Below, piece by piece: positions 7,162-14,510 of a stretch of DNA of 15,350 nt. The position numbers and the translations under genes were made by a program. Where the stretch lies: the NCBI GenBank assembly GCA_030626085.1, contig DAOUPQ010000022.1, positions 1-15,350 of the forward strand, given 5' to 3'. The notes below the pieces were generated by a model that saw nothing but the letters and a program-made list of their open reading frames with translations, was not told the DNA's origin and ran no database searches. The stretch comes from Flavobacteriia bacterium (GTDB lineage Bacteria; Bacteroidota; Bacteroidia; Flavobacteriales; Flavobacteriaceae). Each line of letters begins with the position of its first letter. The stretch's first letter is position 1.

Positions 7162-7278
7162 TTAACAATTACAATCTGTATCACATTTGCCTTTTTTCTT
7201 TTTAGATTTAAAAAAGAATTTTTTTACCAAAAAAGAAATGGCTAAAATAAGAACTATGTAAACTAAAGCTTGTTGCAT
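7162..7278 (-). CDS. FeoB-associated Cys-rich membrane protein
   Basis: This short gene encodes 38 residues: a hydrophobic helix (about 4-18), a strongly basic stretch FFFKSKKKKGK, and a tail CDTDCNC with three Cys. That matches the FeoB-associated Cys-rich family, which sits directly after feoB in many bacteria and is thought to assist Fe(II) transport at the inner membrane, though no biochemical role is established. The ATG at 7278 is 4 nt after the feoB stop, so the gene is clearly the third of the feoA-feoB operon. Position, composition and layout all agree, which outweighs the short length. Confidence 0.88.
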   Translation of the reverse strand: MQQALVYIVLILAISFLVKKFFFKSKKKKGKCDTDCNC

Positions 7279-7282
7279 TGTT

Positions 7283-9394
7283 TTAACTTAAGACTGTATA
7301 AGTAATAAAAGCGGTTATATAAGCCAAAATACCCATACCAAATAATTGCAAAAGTGGCCATTTCCAACTATTGGTTTCTCGCTTGACTATCGCGAGTGTA
7401 CCCATACATTGCATTGCAAAGGCATAAAAAACCAATAAAGACATACCTGAAGGAAAATTAAATTGCTTTCCTCCTGTTTCAGGGTTAATCTCCGCCGCCA
7501 TACGTTGTTTTATTGTCGTATTGTTTTCATCATTACTACCAACGCTATAAATTGTAGCTAAAGTTCCAACAAAAACTTCGCGTGCAGCAAATGAAGAGAT
7601 TAAGGCAATACCAATTTTCCAATCATAACCCAATGGTTTTATTATGGGTTCTATGCTTTTTCCCATTATACCAATATAAGAATGTTCTAATTTATAAGAA
7701 GCCAACTGTTGTTTATATTCATCAGAATCTATATTTTGATTTACAGATTCGCTTTTTAAAATTTCTTCAGCATTTTTAAAATCATTCGGGCCGTTTGATG
7801 CTAAAAACCATAAGATAATTGATATTGCTAAAATGATCTTACCTGCTCCAAATACAAATTCTTTTGTCTTTTCAAGTACTGTGATAAGTGTATTCTTTAA
7901 TGATGGTAATTTGTAATTGGGCATTTCGATCACAAAAAAACTACTGCTTTTTACTTTTAAAAATTTATGCAAAAGATAGCCACTAAAAAGTGCCGAAGCA
8001 AAACCAATAAAATATAAAGTCAATAAAGTCAAGCCTTGTAAACTAAATATTCCTAAAAAGCGCTTTTGTGGAATGATCAAAGCAATAATGATGGCATAAA
8101 CAGGTAATCTGGCAGAACAGGTTGTAAATGGTGTTACTAAAATTGTAATTAATCTTTCTTTCCAACCATTAATATTTCTGGCTGCCATTATTGCCGGAAT
8201 AGCACAAGCTGTTCCGGATATCAATGGAACAACGCTCTTTCCGCTCATTCCATATTTTCGCATTATTTTATCCATCAAAAAAACAACGCGACTCATATAT
8301 CCTGTCTCTTCTAAAATTGCTACAAATAAAAATAATATAGCAATCTGAGGTATAAAGATCACTATTCCTCCAATACCCGGAATAACGCCCTCAGTAATCA
8401 AATCAGTGAATTTTCCATGGGGCATAACTCCTTTGGTCCAATTACTCAATTTTGCAAAAGCTTCATCAATAAAATCCATTGGAACAGTAGCCAGATCAAA
8501 TACCGATTGAAAAATTACGAAAAGAATTAAACCAAAAATGATATACCCATAAAACTTATGAATTAGTATCTTATCAAGCTTACTACGTAGATCCGTTCCT
8601 TTTGAAATATCACGTTTATAATTTTTTTTAAGAATATCATTTATCTGTTTATATCGTAAAATAGTTTCCTTATGCTGTAATGCTTTTAGCTTTTCACCAT
8701 CTTTTCTAAATTCCTGAACTGCTTTCTTTTCATCACCTTTTAAAATATTCAAATTTTCGGCTTGGGTAATATTTAACCATGACTGGTACAAATGTTGATC
8801 AGGAAATTTTTCTTTAATTTTTCTAAAAAAATCTGCATCAATACGATTACTTATTACAGCTAATGGTTTTGTATTAAGATAATTACAATTTAATATTGCT
8901 TTTTTTAAAGAATCAATTCCAATATTTTTACGAGCACTTATTAATATTACTTTTGTTTTTAGGTCTTCTTTTAAAATTTCAATATCAATACTAATTCCTT
9001 TTTTTGCCAGCTGATCTGACATGTTGATTGCTAAAATTGTAGGAATTTGCAGATCTTTTATTTGTGAAAATAGAAGTAAGTTACGCTTGATGTTTTCAAT
9101 ATCTGCAACAACAACAATTACATCAGGATAATCTACATGATTCTTATCGAGAAGTGTCCTTAAAACAATATTTTCATCTAATGTATTTGGATTGATACTG
9201 TATGTGCCGGGTAGATCAACAATGGTAGCAGAAGTGTTTTTATCCAATTTAGAAATACCGGTTTTTTTCTCAACAGTAATTCCTGGGTAATTTCCAACTT
9301 TTTGATTTAAACCGGTTAGTTGGTTAAACAAAGATGTTTTTCCAGTATTTGGATTACCAACTAAAGCAACTTTTATGGTTTCATTCTTTCCCAT
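7283..9394 (-). CDS. feoB: ferrous iron transporter B
   Basis: FeoB is the inner-membrane Fe(II) uptake protein. In its 703 residues the N-terminal G domain shows G1 GNPNTGKTS (13-21), switch I Thr40, G3 DLPG (60-63), G4 NMSD (124-127) and G5 SA (153-154), followed by a helical GDI-like region and a charged linker to about 270. The membrane part has the two Gate motifs with their Cys: SGTACAIPAIMAARN and TTCSARLPVYA. The start ATG is 6 nt after the feoA stop. FeoA and FeoB are separate here, unlike the fused form in some Bacteroidales. No broken or missing motif is seen. Confidence 0.97.
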   Translation of the reverse strand: MGKNETIKVALVGNPNTGKTSLFNQLTGLNQKVGNYPGITVEKKTGISKLDKNTSATIVDLPGTYSINPNTLDENIVLRTLLDKNHVDYPDVIVVVADIENIKRNLLLFSQIKDLQIPTILAINMSDQLAKKGISIDIEILKEDLKTKVILISARKNIGIDSLKKAILNCNYLNTKPLAVISNRIDADFFRKIKEKFPDQHLYQSWLNITQAENLNILKGDEKKAVQEFRKDGEKLKALQHKETILRYKQINDILKKNYKRDISKGTDLRSKLDKILIHKFYGYIIFGLILFVIFQSVFDLATVPMDFIDEAFAKLSNWTKGVMPHGKFTDLITEGVIPGIGGIVIFIPQIAILFLFVAILEETGYMSRVVFLMDKIMRKYGMSGKSVVPLISGTACAIPAIMAARNINGWKERLITILVTPFTTCSARLPVYAIIIALIIPQKRFLGIFSLQGLTLLTLYFIGFASALFSGYLLHKFLKVKSSSFFVIEMPNYKLPSLKNTLITVLEKTKEFVFGAGKIILAISIILWFLASNGPNDFKNAEEILKSESVNQNIDSDEYKQQLASYKLEHSYIGIMGKSIEPIIKPLGYDWKIGIALISSFAAREVFVGTLATIYSVGSNDENNTTIKQRMAAEINPETGGKQFNFPSGMSLLVFYAFAMQCMGTLAIVKRETNSWKWPLLQLFGMGILAYITAFITYTVLS

Positions 9395-9400
9395 TAAATA

Positions 9401-9628
9401 CTAAAACTTTTTAATGGTAATATGTTTTGCAGTTTCTTTTCTAATAGCAAGATGACTATCATTAACCCGTATATATAAAGGATCTTGTAAAGGCGCAATT
9501 TGTATCAATTCAACTTCAATACCGGGTAAACATCCCATTTCTAATAGTATCAACGGAACAAAATCAAAGTCCAAATCTTCTATAACTCCTCTTTCTCCTA
9601 CCTTTAAATTTGCGATTGTTGTAGCCAA
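9401..9628 (-). CDS. feoA: ferrous iron transport protein A, apparent TTG start
   Basis: FeoA is a small cytosolic SH3-like partner of FeoB. The 75 residues (LKVGERGVIEDLDF..., then LEMGCLPGIEVELIQIAPLQDPLYIRV and HLAIRKETAKHI) follow the family pattern over its full length. The first codon is TTG (9628-9626): an in-frame TAA stands three codons upstream, and there is no ATG, GTG or other in-frame TTG before the conserved core, so TTG is the only sensible start. A weak start on the first gene could lower FeoA relative to FeoB. It is the first gene of the operon. Confidence 0.92.
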   Translation of the reverse strand: MATTIANLKVGERGVIEDLDFDFVPLILLEMGCLPGIEVELIQIAPLQDPLYIRVNDSHLAIRKETAKHITIKKF

Positions 9629-9657
9629 TTTTATTTAGAATGATTATAAATACTAAG

Positions 9658-9686
9658 CGAAAATACATAAAATTATTATTAAACAA
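9658..9686 (-). promoter_or_regulatory. candidate feoA-feoB promoter
   Basis: Reading the minus strand, TTG (9686-9684), 18 nt, then TATTTTCG (9665-9658) fit the Bacteroidota -33/-7 pattern with one mismatch in the -7 box. The start of transcription would be near 9651-9654, leaving a leader of about 25 nt. Confidence 0.45.
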
Positions 9687-9702
9687 GTGATTTTTGTCAC
9701 TT
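9685..9702. promoter_or_regulatory. CRP/FNR-like palindrome upstream of feoA
   Basis: AAGTGA, TTTTTG, TCACTT is a perfect 6-bp dyad with a 6-nt spacer; the core GTGA-N6-TCAC is that of CRP/FNR-family operators. Its centre lies about 40 nt before the predicted start site and one arm overlaps the -33 TTG, a position suited to class II activation or to repression. FNR activation of feo under low oxygen is known in E. coli; for this organism it is inference. Confidence 0.45.
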
Positions 9703-9771
9703 AATAGGATTTTTTGTAAATACTTATTCCTTCATTAAAATACAATAATTTTTTTTGAACCTTTTTATAGC

Positions 9772-10455
9772 TTAATTGAGATCGTATTCTTTTTTTAAGA
9801 TTTCAATATCTTTTATGATCCTTTGCATTTCATCTTTATCAGTACCATCATAAAACCCTCTTATTTGTCTGTTTTTATCAACCAAAATAAATTGCTCAGT
9901 ATGAATAAAGTCTTGTTCCCCTCCATCACCTTCATCTAAAACAGCAAAATATGATTTACGTGCCAATTCATAAATATGCATTTTATCACCTGTAGTTATA
10001 TGCCATTTTTTATCATTAATACCTTTCTTATCAGCATAAGCTCTTAAAACTGAAATGCTATCAATTATTGGTGTAACAGAGTGCGATATAAATTTTATAT
10101 CCTCATCATTTTTAAAATATTCTTGTAAATCACCCATATTTACTGTCATTACCGGACAGATGGTTTGGCAACGTGTAAAAAAAAAATCTGCTACATATAT
10201 TTTATCCTTAAAATTGTCCTGAGTAATCGTATCTCCATTTTGATCTAATAGTGAAAAATTTGCTATTCTATGATCCTTACTAATATGTCTAACTGAATCA
10301 TCCACCAAAACTGGATTTACATCCGCAGGATTGTAAACAGGTAATTTTGTTTTAGGTTTTATCAAAAAAATGACTATTGGAATAAAAATAAGTGAAAAAA
10401 ATATTATAAAAACTATTGTTGATTTTGACTTTTTAAAAAATTCATTTAAATTCAT
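9772..10455 (-). CDS. SCO1/SenC family copper chaperone
   Basis: SCO proteins are membrane-tethered thioredoxin-fold copper chaperones that help build the CuA site of cytochrome c oxidase. The 227-residue product has an N-terminal membrane helix (about 13-33) and no lipobox Cys. The metal site is intact: CQTIC (Cys96, Cys100) and His185 in FIHTEQF. The thioredoxin-like context FKDKIYVADFFFTRC is typical. It suggests aerobic respiration in the same organism that carries hypD. The gene is 143 nt upstream of feoA on the same strand, so read-through into feo is possible, as I see no clear terminator between them. The next gene upstream is divergent. Confidence 0.92.
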   Translation of the reverse strand: MNLNEFFKKSKSTIVFIIFFSLIFIPIVIFLIKPKTKLPVYNPADVNPVLVDDSVRHISKDHRIANFSLLDQNGDTITQDNFKDKIYVADFFFTRCQTICPVMTVNMGDLQEYFKNDEDIKFISHSVTPIIDSISVLRAYADKKGINDKKWHITTGDKMHIYELARKSYFAVLDEGDGGEQDFIHTEQFILVDKNRQIRGFYDGTDKDEMQRIIKDIEILKKEYDLN

Positions 10456-10460
10456 ATTTG

Positions 10461-10468
10461 TATATTTG
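10461..10468 (+). promoter_or_regulatory. -7 element of the M1 peptidase gene
   Basis: TATATTTG is a perfect TAnnTTTG box 38 nt before the ATG. There is no TTG at -33, so it is moderate evidence. It lies inside the predicted leader of the divergent SCO gene. Confidence 0.4.
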
Positions 10469-10503
10469 CAATTCCCTTAAAATTGCTTTATCGTTAAAAA
10501 CAA

Positions 10504-10511
10504 CAAATGTA
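10504..10511 (-). promoter_or_regulatory. -7 element of the SCO gene
   Basis: TACATTTG on the minus strand is a perfect TAnnTTTG box about 50 nt before the SCO ATG. It overlaps the ATG of the divergent peptidase gene (10507-10509). The nearest TTG-like element is spaced 24 nt away, too far for a good -33. Confidence 0.35.
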
Positions 10512-12447
10512 CATACTAAATAAGATTTTATTATTCAATATATTCTTTTTGTTATCTCTTTTTTCATATGGGCAAAAAGTGTATAATTTTGAAAATGATC
10601 TTGAACAGATCATAAAATCTGAAAAAAATGCCGGTTTAAAAAAACTAGCCTATAAAGCGAATAAGAATACAGGCAATTACGATTTAAAATATCATAGGTT
10701 AGAATGGGATGTTGACCCCTCAAAAGCAGAAATTAGCGGAAATATTACTTCTTATTTTAATGCTTTAGATAATATCAACAATATCACTTTTGAGATATCA
10801 AACAATCTAAATGTTTCTGCTGTAACACAAAGAGGAATTTCATTGTCATTTACGCAAAACAGCAATGATGAATTGGTAATCAATTTGCCTAACACACAAA
10901 GTAAAGGCACTTTAGATTCACTAACTGTTACCTATAGCGGCAACCCAGTTAGTTCGGGTTTTGGTTCATTTGAAATCGGAACACACGGATCTTCAAATAC
11001 ACCTGTTTTGTGGACACTTTCTGAGCCCTATGGTGCAAAAGGCTGGTGGCCCTGTAAACAAGATCTAATTGATAAAATTGATTCAATTGATATTTATATT
11101 AAACACCCTTCACAATATAAAGCAGCCTCAAATGGTTTGTTGCAATCTGAAGTTAACACAGGCAATAATACAATAACTCATTGGAAACACAAATATGCAA
11201 TTCCGGCCTACTTAATTGCTATTGCTGTTACCAATTATTCAGTTTATAATGATCATGTTGATAATGGCAACTTTGATGTGGTCAATTATGTTTATCCTGA
11301 AAATCTAGCCCATGCTCAAAGTAGCACAGCAATAACACCAAGAATTATGGATCTGTATGGTGAGCTTTTTGAACTTTATCCTTATGCAAAAGAAAAATAC
11401 GGGCATGCTCAATTTGGCTGGGGAGGTGGTATGGAACATACAACCATGACTTTTATGGGAGGATGGTCAAGGGGTTTGATCGCTCACGAGTTGGCACATC
11501 AATGGTTTGGTAATAAAATAACTTGTGGTTCATGGGGAGATATTTGGCTTAATGAAGGTTTTGCTACTTACTTAGATGCTCTGGTTATTGAAGATTTTGA
11601 TGGTGATAATACTTTTACAGCATGGAGAAATAGTGTTGTAAATAATATTACATCTGTTAAGGATGGTGCTACTTTTGTAAGTGATACGACTTTGGTCAAT
11701 AGAATTTTTGATGGAAGACTATCATACAGAAAAGGAGCTATGATCTTACATATGTTAAGGTATAAATTGGGAGATGAAGATTTTTTTCAGGCTATGAAAA
11801 ATTATTTGGCCGACCCTGATCTGGCCTTCTCTTATGCAAAAACAAAAGACCTTAAAAAACACTTAGAAAATGTAAGTGGTTTAGAATTAACTGATTTTTT
11901 TGATGACTGGCTCTATGGGGAAGGATACCCCACTTATGAAGTTGGTTGGCACCAAAATAAAGACAACAACATTATACAATTTACAGTTAATCAAACACAA
12001 TCTCATTCGTCAGTTTCATTTTTCGAAATGCCTTTACCTGTTAAAGTTATCGGGTTATATGGGAAAAGTGAAATTATCAGATTAGAAGTGTCAAAAAACG
12101 GTCAGATATTTAATACTACCATTCCTTTTGAAATTGCATCAATCCAAATCGATCCGGAAATTCAGTTGATCTCAAGAAATAATTCTGCAGTCTTAGGAAT
12201 TGATACTTACAAGTTAAAAAATAGCATAAGTATCTATCCGAATCCTGTAAAAAATACCTTAAATATTAAAAATAACAGTAGTGCAACATTAAACAGAATT
12301 ACAATTTATGATATTTTAGGTAAAACCTTATTACAGTTAGATAATCCACCTTCTAAGATCAATACCTACAATATGAAAGTTGGGGTTCATTTAATTAAAG
12401 TTGAAACTTCTTTAGGCACTTTCTTTAAAACAATAATCAAAGAATAG
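10507..12447 (+). CDS. secreted M1 family metallopeptidase with T9SS C-terminal sorting domain
   Basis: This is an aminopeptidase-type gluzincin exported to the outer surface or medium. Residues 1-23 are a signal peptide ending SYGQ. The zinc site is HELAH (His327, Glu328, His331) with Glu350 as third ligand (WLNEGFATY), 19 residues after the second His. GGGMEHTTMT (306-315) is the substrate-binding GxMEN-type exopeptidase loop, and Tyr407 in SYRKGAMIL is the likely transition-state Tyr. The tail from about 573 (SISIYPNPVKNTLNIK ... VGVHLIKVETSLGTFFKTIIKE) is a type A sorting domain for the type IX secretion system, ending at the stop. At 646 residues it lacks the long C-terminal helical domain of PepN. 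It may supply peptides or amino acids from outside protein; the substrate is unknown. Confidence 0.93.
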   Translation: MYILNKILLFNIFFLLSLFSYGQKVYNFENDLEQIIKSEKNAGLKKLAYKANKNTGNYDLKYHRLEWDVDPSKAEISGNITSYFNALDNINNITFEISNNLNVSAVTQRGISLSFTQNSNDELVINLPNTQSKGTLDSLTVTYSGNPVSSGFGSFEIGTHGSSNTPVLWTLSEPYGAKGWWPCKQDLIDKIDSIDIYIKHPSQYKAASNGLLQSEVNTGNNTITHWKHKYAIPAYLIAIAVTNYSVYNDHVDNGNFDVVNYVYPENLAHAQSSTAITPRIMDLYGELFELYPYAKEKYGHAQFGWGGGMEHTTMTFMGGWSRGLIAHELAHQWFGNKITCGSWGDIWLNEGFATYLDALVIEDFDGDNTFTAWRNSVVNNITSVKDGATFVSDTTLVNRIFDGRLSYRKGAMILHMLRYKLGDEDFFQAMKNYLADPDLAFSYAKTKDLKKHLENVSGLELTDFFDDWLYGEGYPTYEVGWHQNKDNNIIQFTVNQTQSHSSVSFFEMPLPVKVIGLYGKSEIIRLEVSKNGQIFNTTIPFEIASIQIDPEIQLISRNNSAVLGIDTYKLKNSISIYPNPVKNTLNIKNNSSATLNRITIYDILGKTLLQLDNPPSKINTYNMKVGVHLIKVETSLGTFFKTIIKE

Positions 12448-12534
12448 CAATCCTTTTAAGATCATTTTTTCGTTACATTTTCATTTTAACAAAGATTTGG
12501 ATTTTTAAGCCATCGCTAATTCAGCATAAAAACG

Positions 12535-12542
12535 TACATTTG
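12535..12542 (+). promoter_or_regulatory. -7 element of rseP
   Basis: TACATTTG is a perfect TAnnTTTG box 28 nt before the rseP ATG. The -33 region lacks TTG. The position is typical for Bacteroidota genes with a leader of about 20 nt. Confidence 0.45.
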
Positions 12543-12570
12543 TCCGATTTTTAAAAATTTTAAAAAATAC

Positions 12571-13905
12571 ATGGAAACATATATAAAAATTGCACAATTC
12601 TTATTAAGCTTATCTCTCCTAATCGTATTGCACGAATTAGGGCATTTTATTCCTGCAAAAATTTTTAAAACTCGAGTTGAAAAATTTTATTTATTCTTTG
12701 ATTATAAATTTTCACTATTCAAAAAGAGAATTGGTGAAACCGTTTATGGTATAGGTTGGATTCCACTTGGAGGTTATGTTAAAATTGCTGGAATGATAGA
12801 TGAAAGCATGGATAAAGAACAACTGGCAAAACCACCTCAACCATGGGAATTTCGTTCAAAACCAGCCTGGCAACGTTTAATAATTATGCTTGGTGGTGTA
12901 ACGGTTAACTTTTTAGTTGGTATTTTGATCTATATTATGATCTTGAATGTTTGGGGTAAAGATTACGTTGCACCAAATGATGTAAAAAAAGGATTTTCAA
13001 TAGATGAAAGCTTTAAACAATACGGATTTCAAAACGGAGATAAAATTTTAAAATTTAATAACGAAGTGCCTTTTGATGTTTTAAGGATCAATAAACATCT
13101 TTTTTTAAGAGATATAAAATCATTAGAAGTAGAACACCCTGACGGAAATATTGAAGCTTTAAATCTACCTGAAGATATTGGATTGACCATGTGGCAATCT
13201 GGTATAATGGAACCGTTCACACCTAGAATCTCAGCAATTTTAGATAGTATCATACCTGATTCGCCAGCCAATAAAGCAGGAATGTTGAAGGGAGATTACG
13301 TAGTGAATGTCGATGGTAAACCTATTGAATTTTGGGATGAGTTTACTAAACTGGTTAAAAGCAATAACGATCTCAGCGAAATGCAAATTACAGTGAACCG
13401 TGATGGAAATACCAATCCTCTCACTGTAACACCCGATGAAAATAATAAAATTGGTGTTTATCCAAAAGGACTTGCCAATGATGATTTAACTATCAACCAT
13501 AAAGATTATTCATTTTTAGAAAGTATTCCTAAAGGAACAAATGAAGGATACTGGATCTTAAAAGATTATATCGCTCAATTCAAATATGTTTTTACTAAAA
13601 AAGGCGCAACCAGTTTGGGTGGTTTTATTACCATAGGAAATATTTTTCCTGCCAAATGGCACTGGCAATCTTTTTGGAATATCACTGCTTTTTTATCTAT
13701 TATGCTGGCATTTATGAATTTGTTGCCAATTCCTGCTTTAGATGGCGGTCATGTAGTTTTTGTTTTATTTGAAATGATCACAGGCAGGAAACCAAGTGAA
13801 AAATTCTTGGAATATGCACAGGTCACAGGTTTTGTTATTTTAATGGCATTATTACTTTTTGCTAATGGTAATGACATCTATAAATGGTTAACCGGTAAAT
13901 TTTAA
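12571..13905 (+). CDS. rseP: RIP metalloprotease, site-2 protease family
   Basis: RseP cuts single-pass substrates such as anti-sigma factors within the inner membrane. The 444-residue product has the first catalytic helix with HELGH (21-25) and the distal LDGGH motif (Asp391) in NLLPIPALDGGH, so the zinc site is complete. PLGGYVKIAGM after the first helix is the usual beta-loop. Two PDZ domains follow: a divergent one (about 136-200) and a clearer one (about 217-295, SIIPDSPANKAGMLKGDYVVNVDGKPI). Transmembrane helices lie at about 103-127, 370-390 and 415-432. No anti-sigma factor is in view. The FKBP gene begins 3 nt after the stop, suggesting an envelope-quality operon. Confidence 0.95.
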   Translation: METYIKIAQFLLSLSLLIVLHELGHFIPAKIFKTRVEKFYLFFDYKFSLFKKRIGETVYGIGWIPLGGYVKIAGMIDESMDKEQLAKPPQPWEFRSKPAWQRLIIMLGGVTVNFLVGILIYIMILNVWGKDYVAPNDVKKGFSIDESFKQYGFQNGDKILKFNNEVPFDVLRINKHLFLRDIKSLEVEHPDGNIEALNLPEDIGLTMWQSGIMEPFTPRISAILDSIIPDSPANKAGMLKGDYVVNVDGKPIEFWDEFTKLVKSNNDLSEMQITVNRDGNTNPLTVTPDENNKIGVYPKGLANDDLTINHKDYSFLESIPKGTNEGYWILKDYIAQFKYVFTKKGATSLGGFITIGNIFPAKWHWQSFWNITAFLSIMLAFMNLLPIPALDGGHVVFVLFEMITGRKPSEKFLEYAQVTGFVILMALLLFANGNDIYKWLTGKF

Positions 13906-13908
13906 GTG

Positions 13909-14360
13909 ATGAAATATTTTTTAATTTTTTTACACTTTTAACGACCATATCTTGTAGTGATAATAACTCTATAGATTACACAAAAACTAACGAGGAATAT
14001 ATCCTAAAATATATTGATGATCATAATTTAGATGCTCAAAAAAGTAGCACTGGTTTATATTATGTTATTGAAGAATTAGGTGGAGGTACTACTCAACCTA
14101 ATGTAAATTCAACGGTAACTGTAAAATATAGAGGCTATTTCACAAATGGTGAAGTTTTTGACCAAAGTGACTCAAATGGTATTACCTTAAATTTACAACA
14201 AGTAATTGCTGGTTGGACAGAAGGAATAACTTATTTTAAAGAAGGAGGAAAAGGAATGCTTTTGGTTCCTTCCAGATTAGGTTATGGAGACAATGATCGT
14301 GGTAGCATTCCTGGTGGATCTGTTTTGATCTTCGATATAGAATTGTTAGATGTGCAATGA
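13909..14360 (+). CDS. FKBP-type peptidyl-prolyl isomerase lipoprotein, start out of frame with the body
   Basis: The body is a complete FKBP domain: VKYRGYFTNGEVFDQS, VIAGWTEGI, LLVPSRLGYG and IPGGSVLIFDIELLDV, ending at TGA 14358-14360. It would fold or isomerise proline bonds in exported proteins. The only plausible start, ATG 13909 (3 nt after rseP), reads MKYFLIFLHF and stops at 13939-13941. A shift of -1 at the T7 run (13925-13931) joins it to the body and gives MKYFLIFLTLLTTISCSD, a textbook lipoprotein signal with lipid Cys16; the product would be about 150 residues. The FKBP frame has no ATG, GTG or TTG start of its own near the signal. A homopolymer sequencing error, a true frameshift mutation, slippage or programmed frameshifting would all explain this. 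The family is certain; whether it is expressed is not. Confidence 0.82.
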
Positions 14361-14401
14361 TAATGCGTGTAAAATTATAATTACACTCTAACAAAAACAA
14401 C

Positions 14402-14450
14402 AATAAAAAGAAGCTGCGTGAAAATTATTTTCAAGCAGCTTCTTTTTATT
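14402..14450. terminator. strong intrinsic terminator after rseP-FKBP, probably bidirectional
   Basis: A 16-bp perfect stem (14402-14417 with 14435-14450; core AAGCTGC / GCAGCTT) closes over a loop whose ends also pair (GAAAA/TTTTC). T-rich and A-rich outer arms give a U-tract on both strands. A weaker 6-bp hairpin (GTGTAA / TTACAC, 14367-14386) lies just before it in the 3' UTR. Confidence 0.9.
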
Positions 14451-14510
14451 GGGGCTTTATATTGTAAGTTAATAATATAGTTTACGACTGATAGATCAAA
14501 TATTTATCTT

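Noticed and set aside
7195..7225. T-rich/A-rich inverted stretch near the end of the FeoB-associated gene as a terminator
   Set aside because: The pairing is A/T only and lies within coding sequence with its Lys and Phe codons explaining the composition.
14367..14386. GTGTAA / TTACAC hairpin as a separate terminator
   Set aside because: Only 6 bp with no U-tract after it; the 16-bp stem just downstream is the real terminator.
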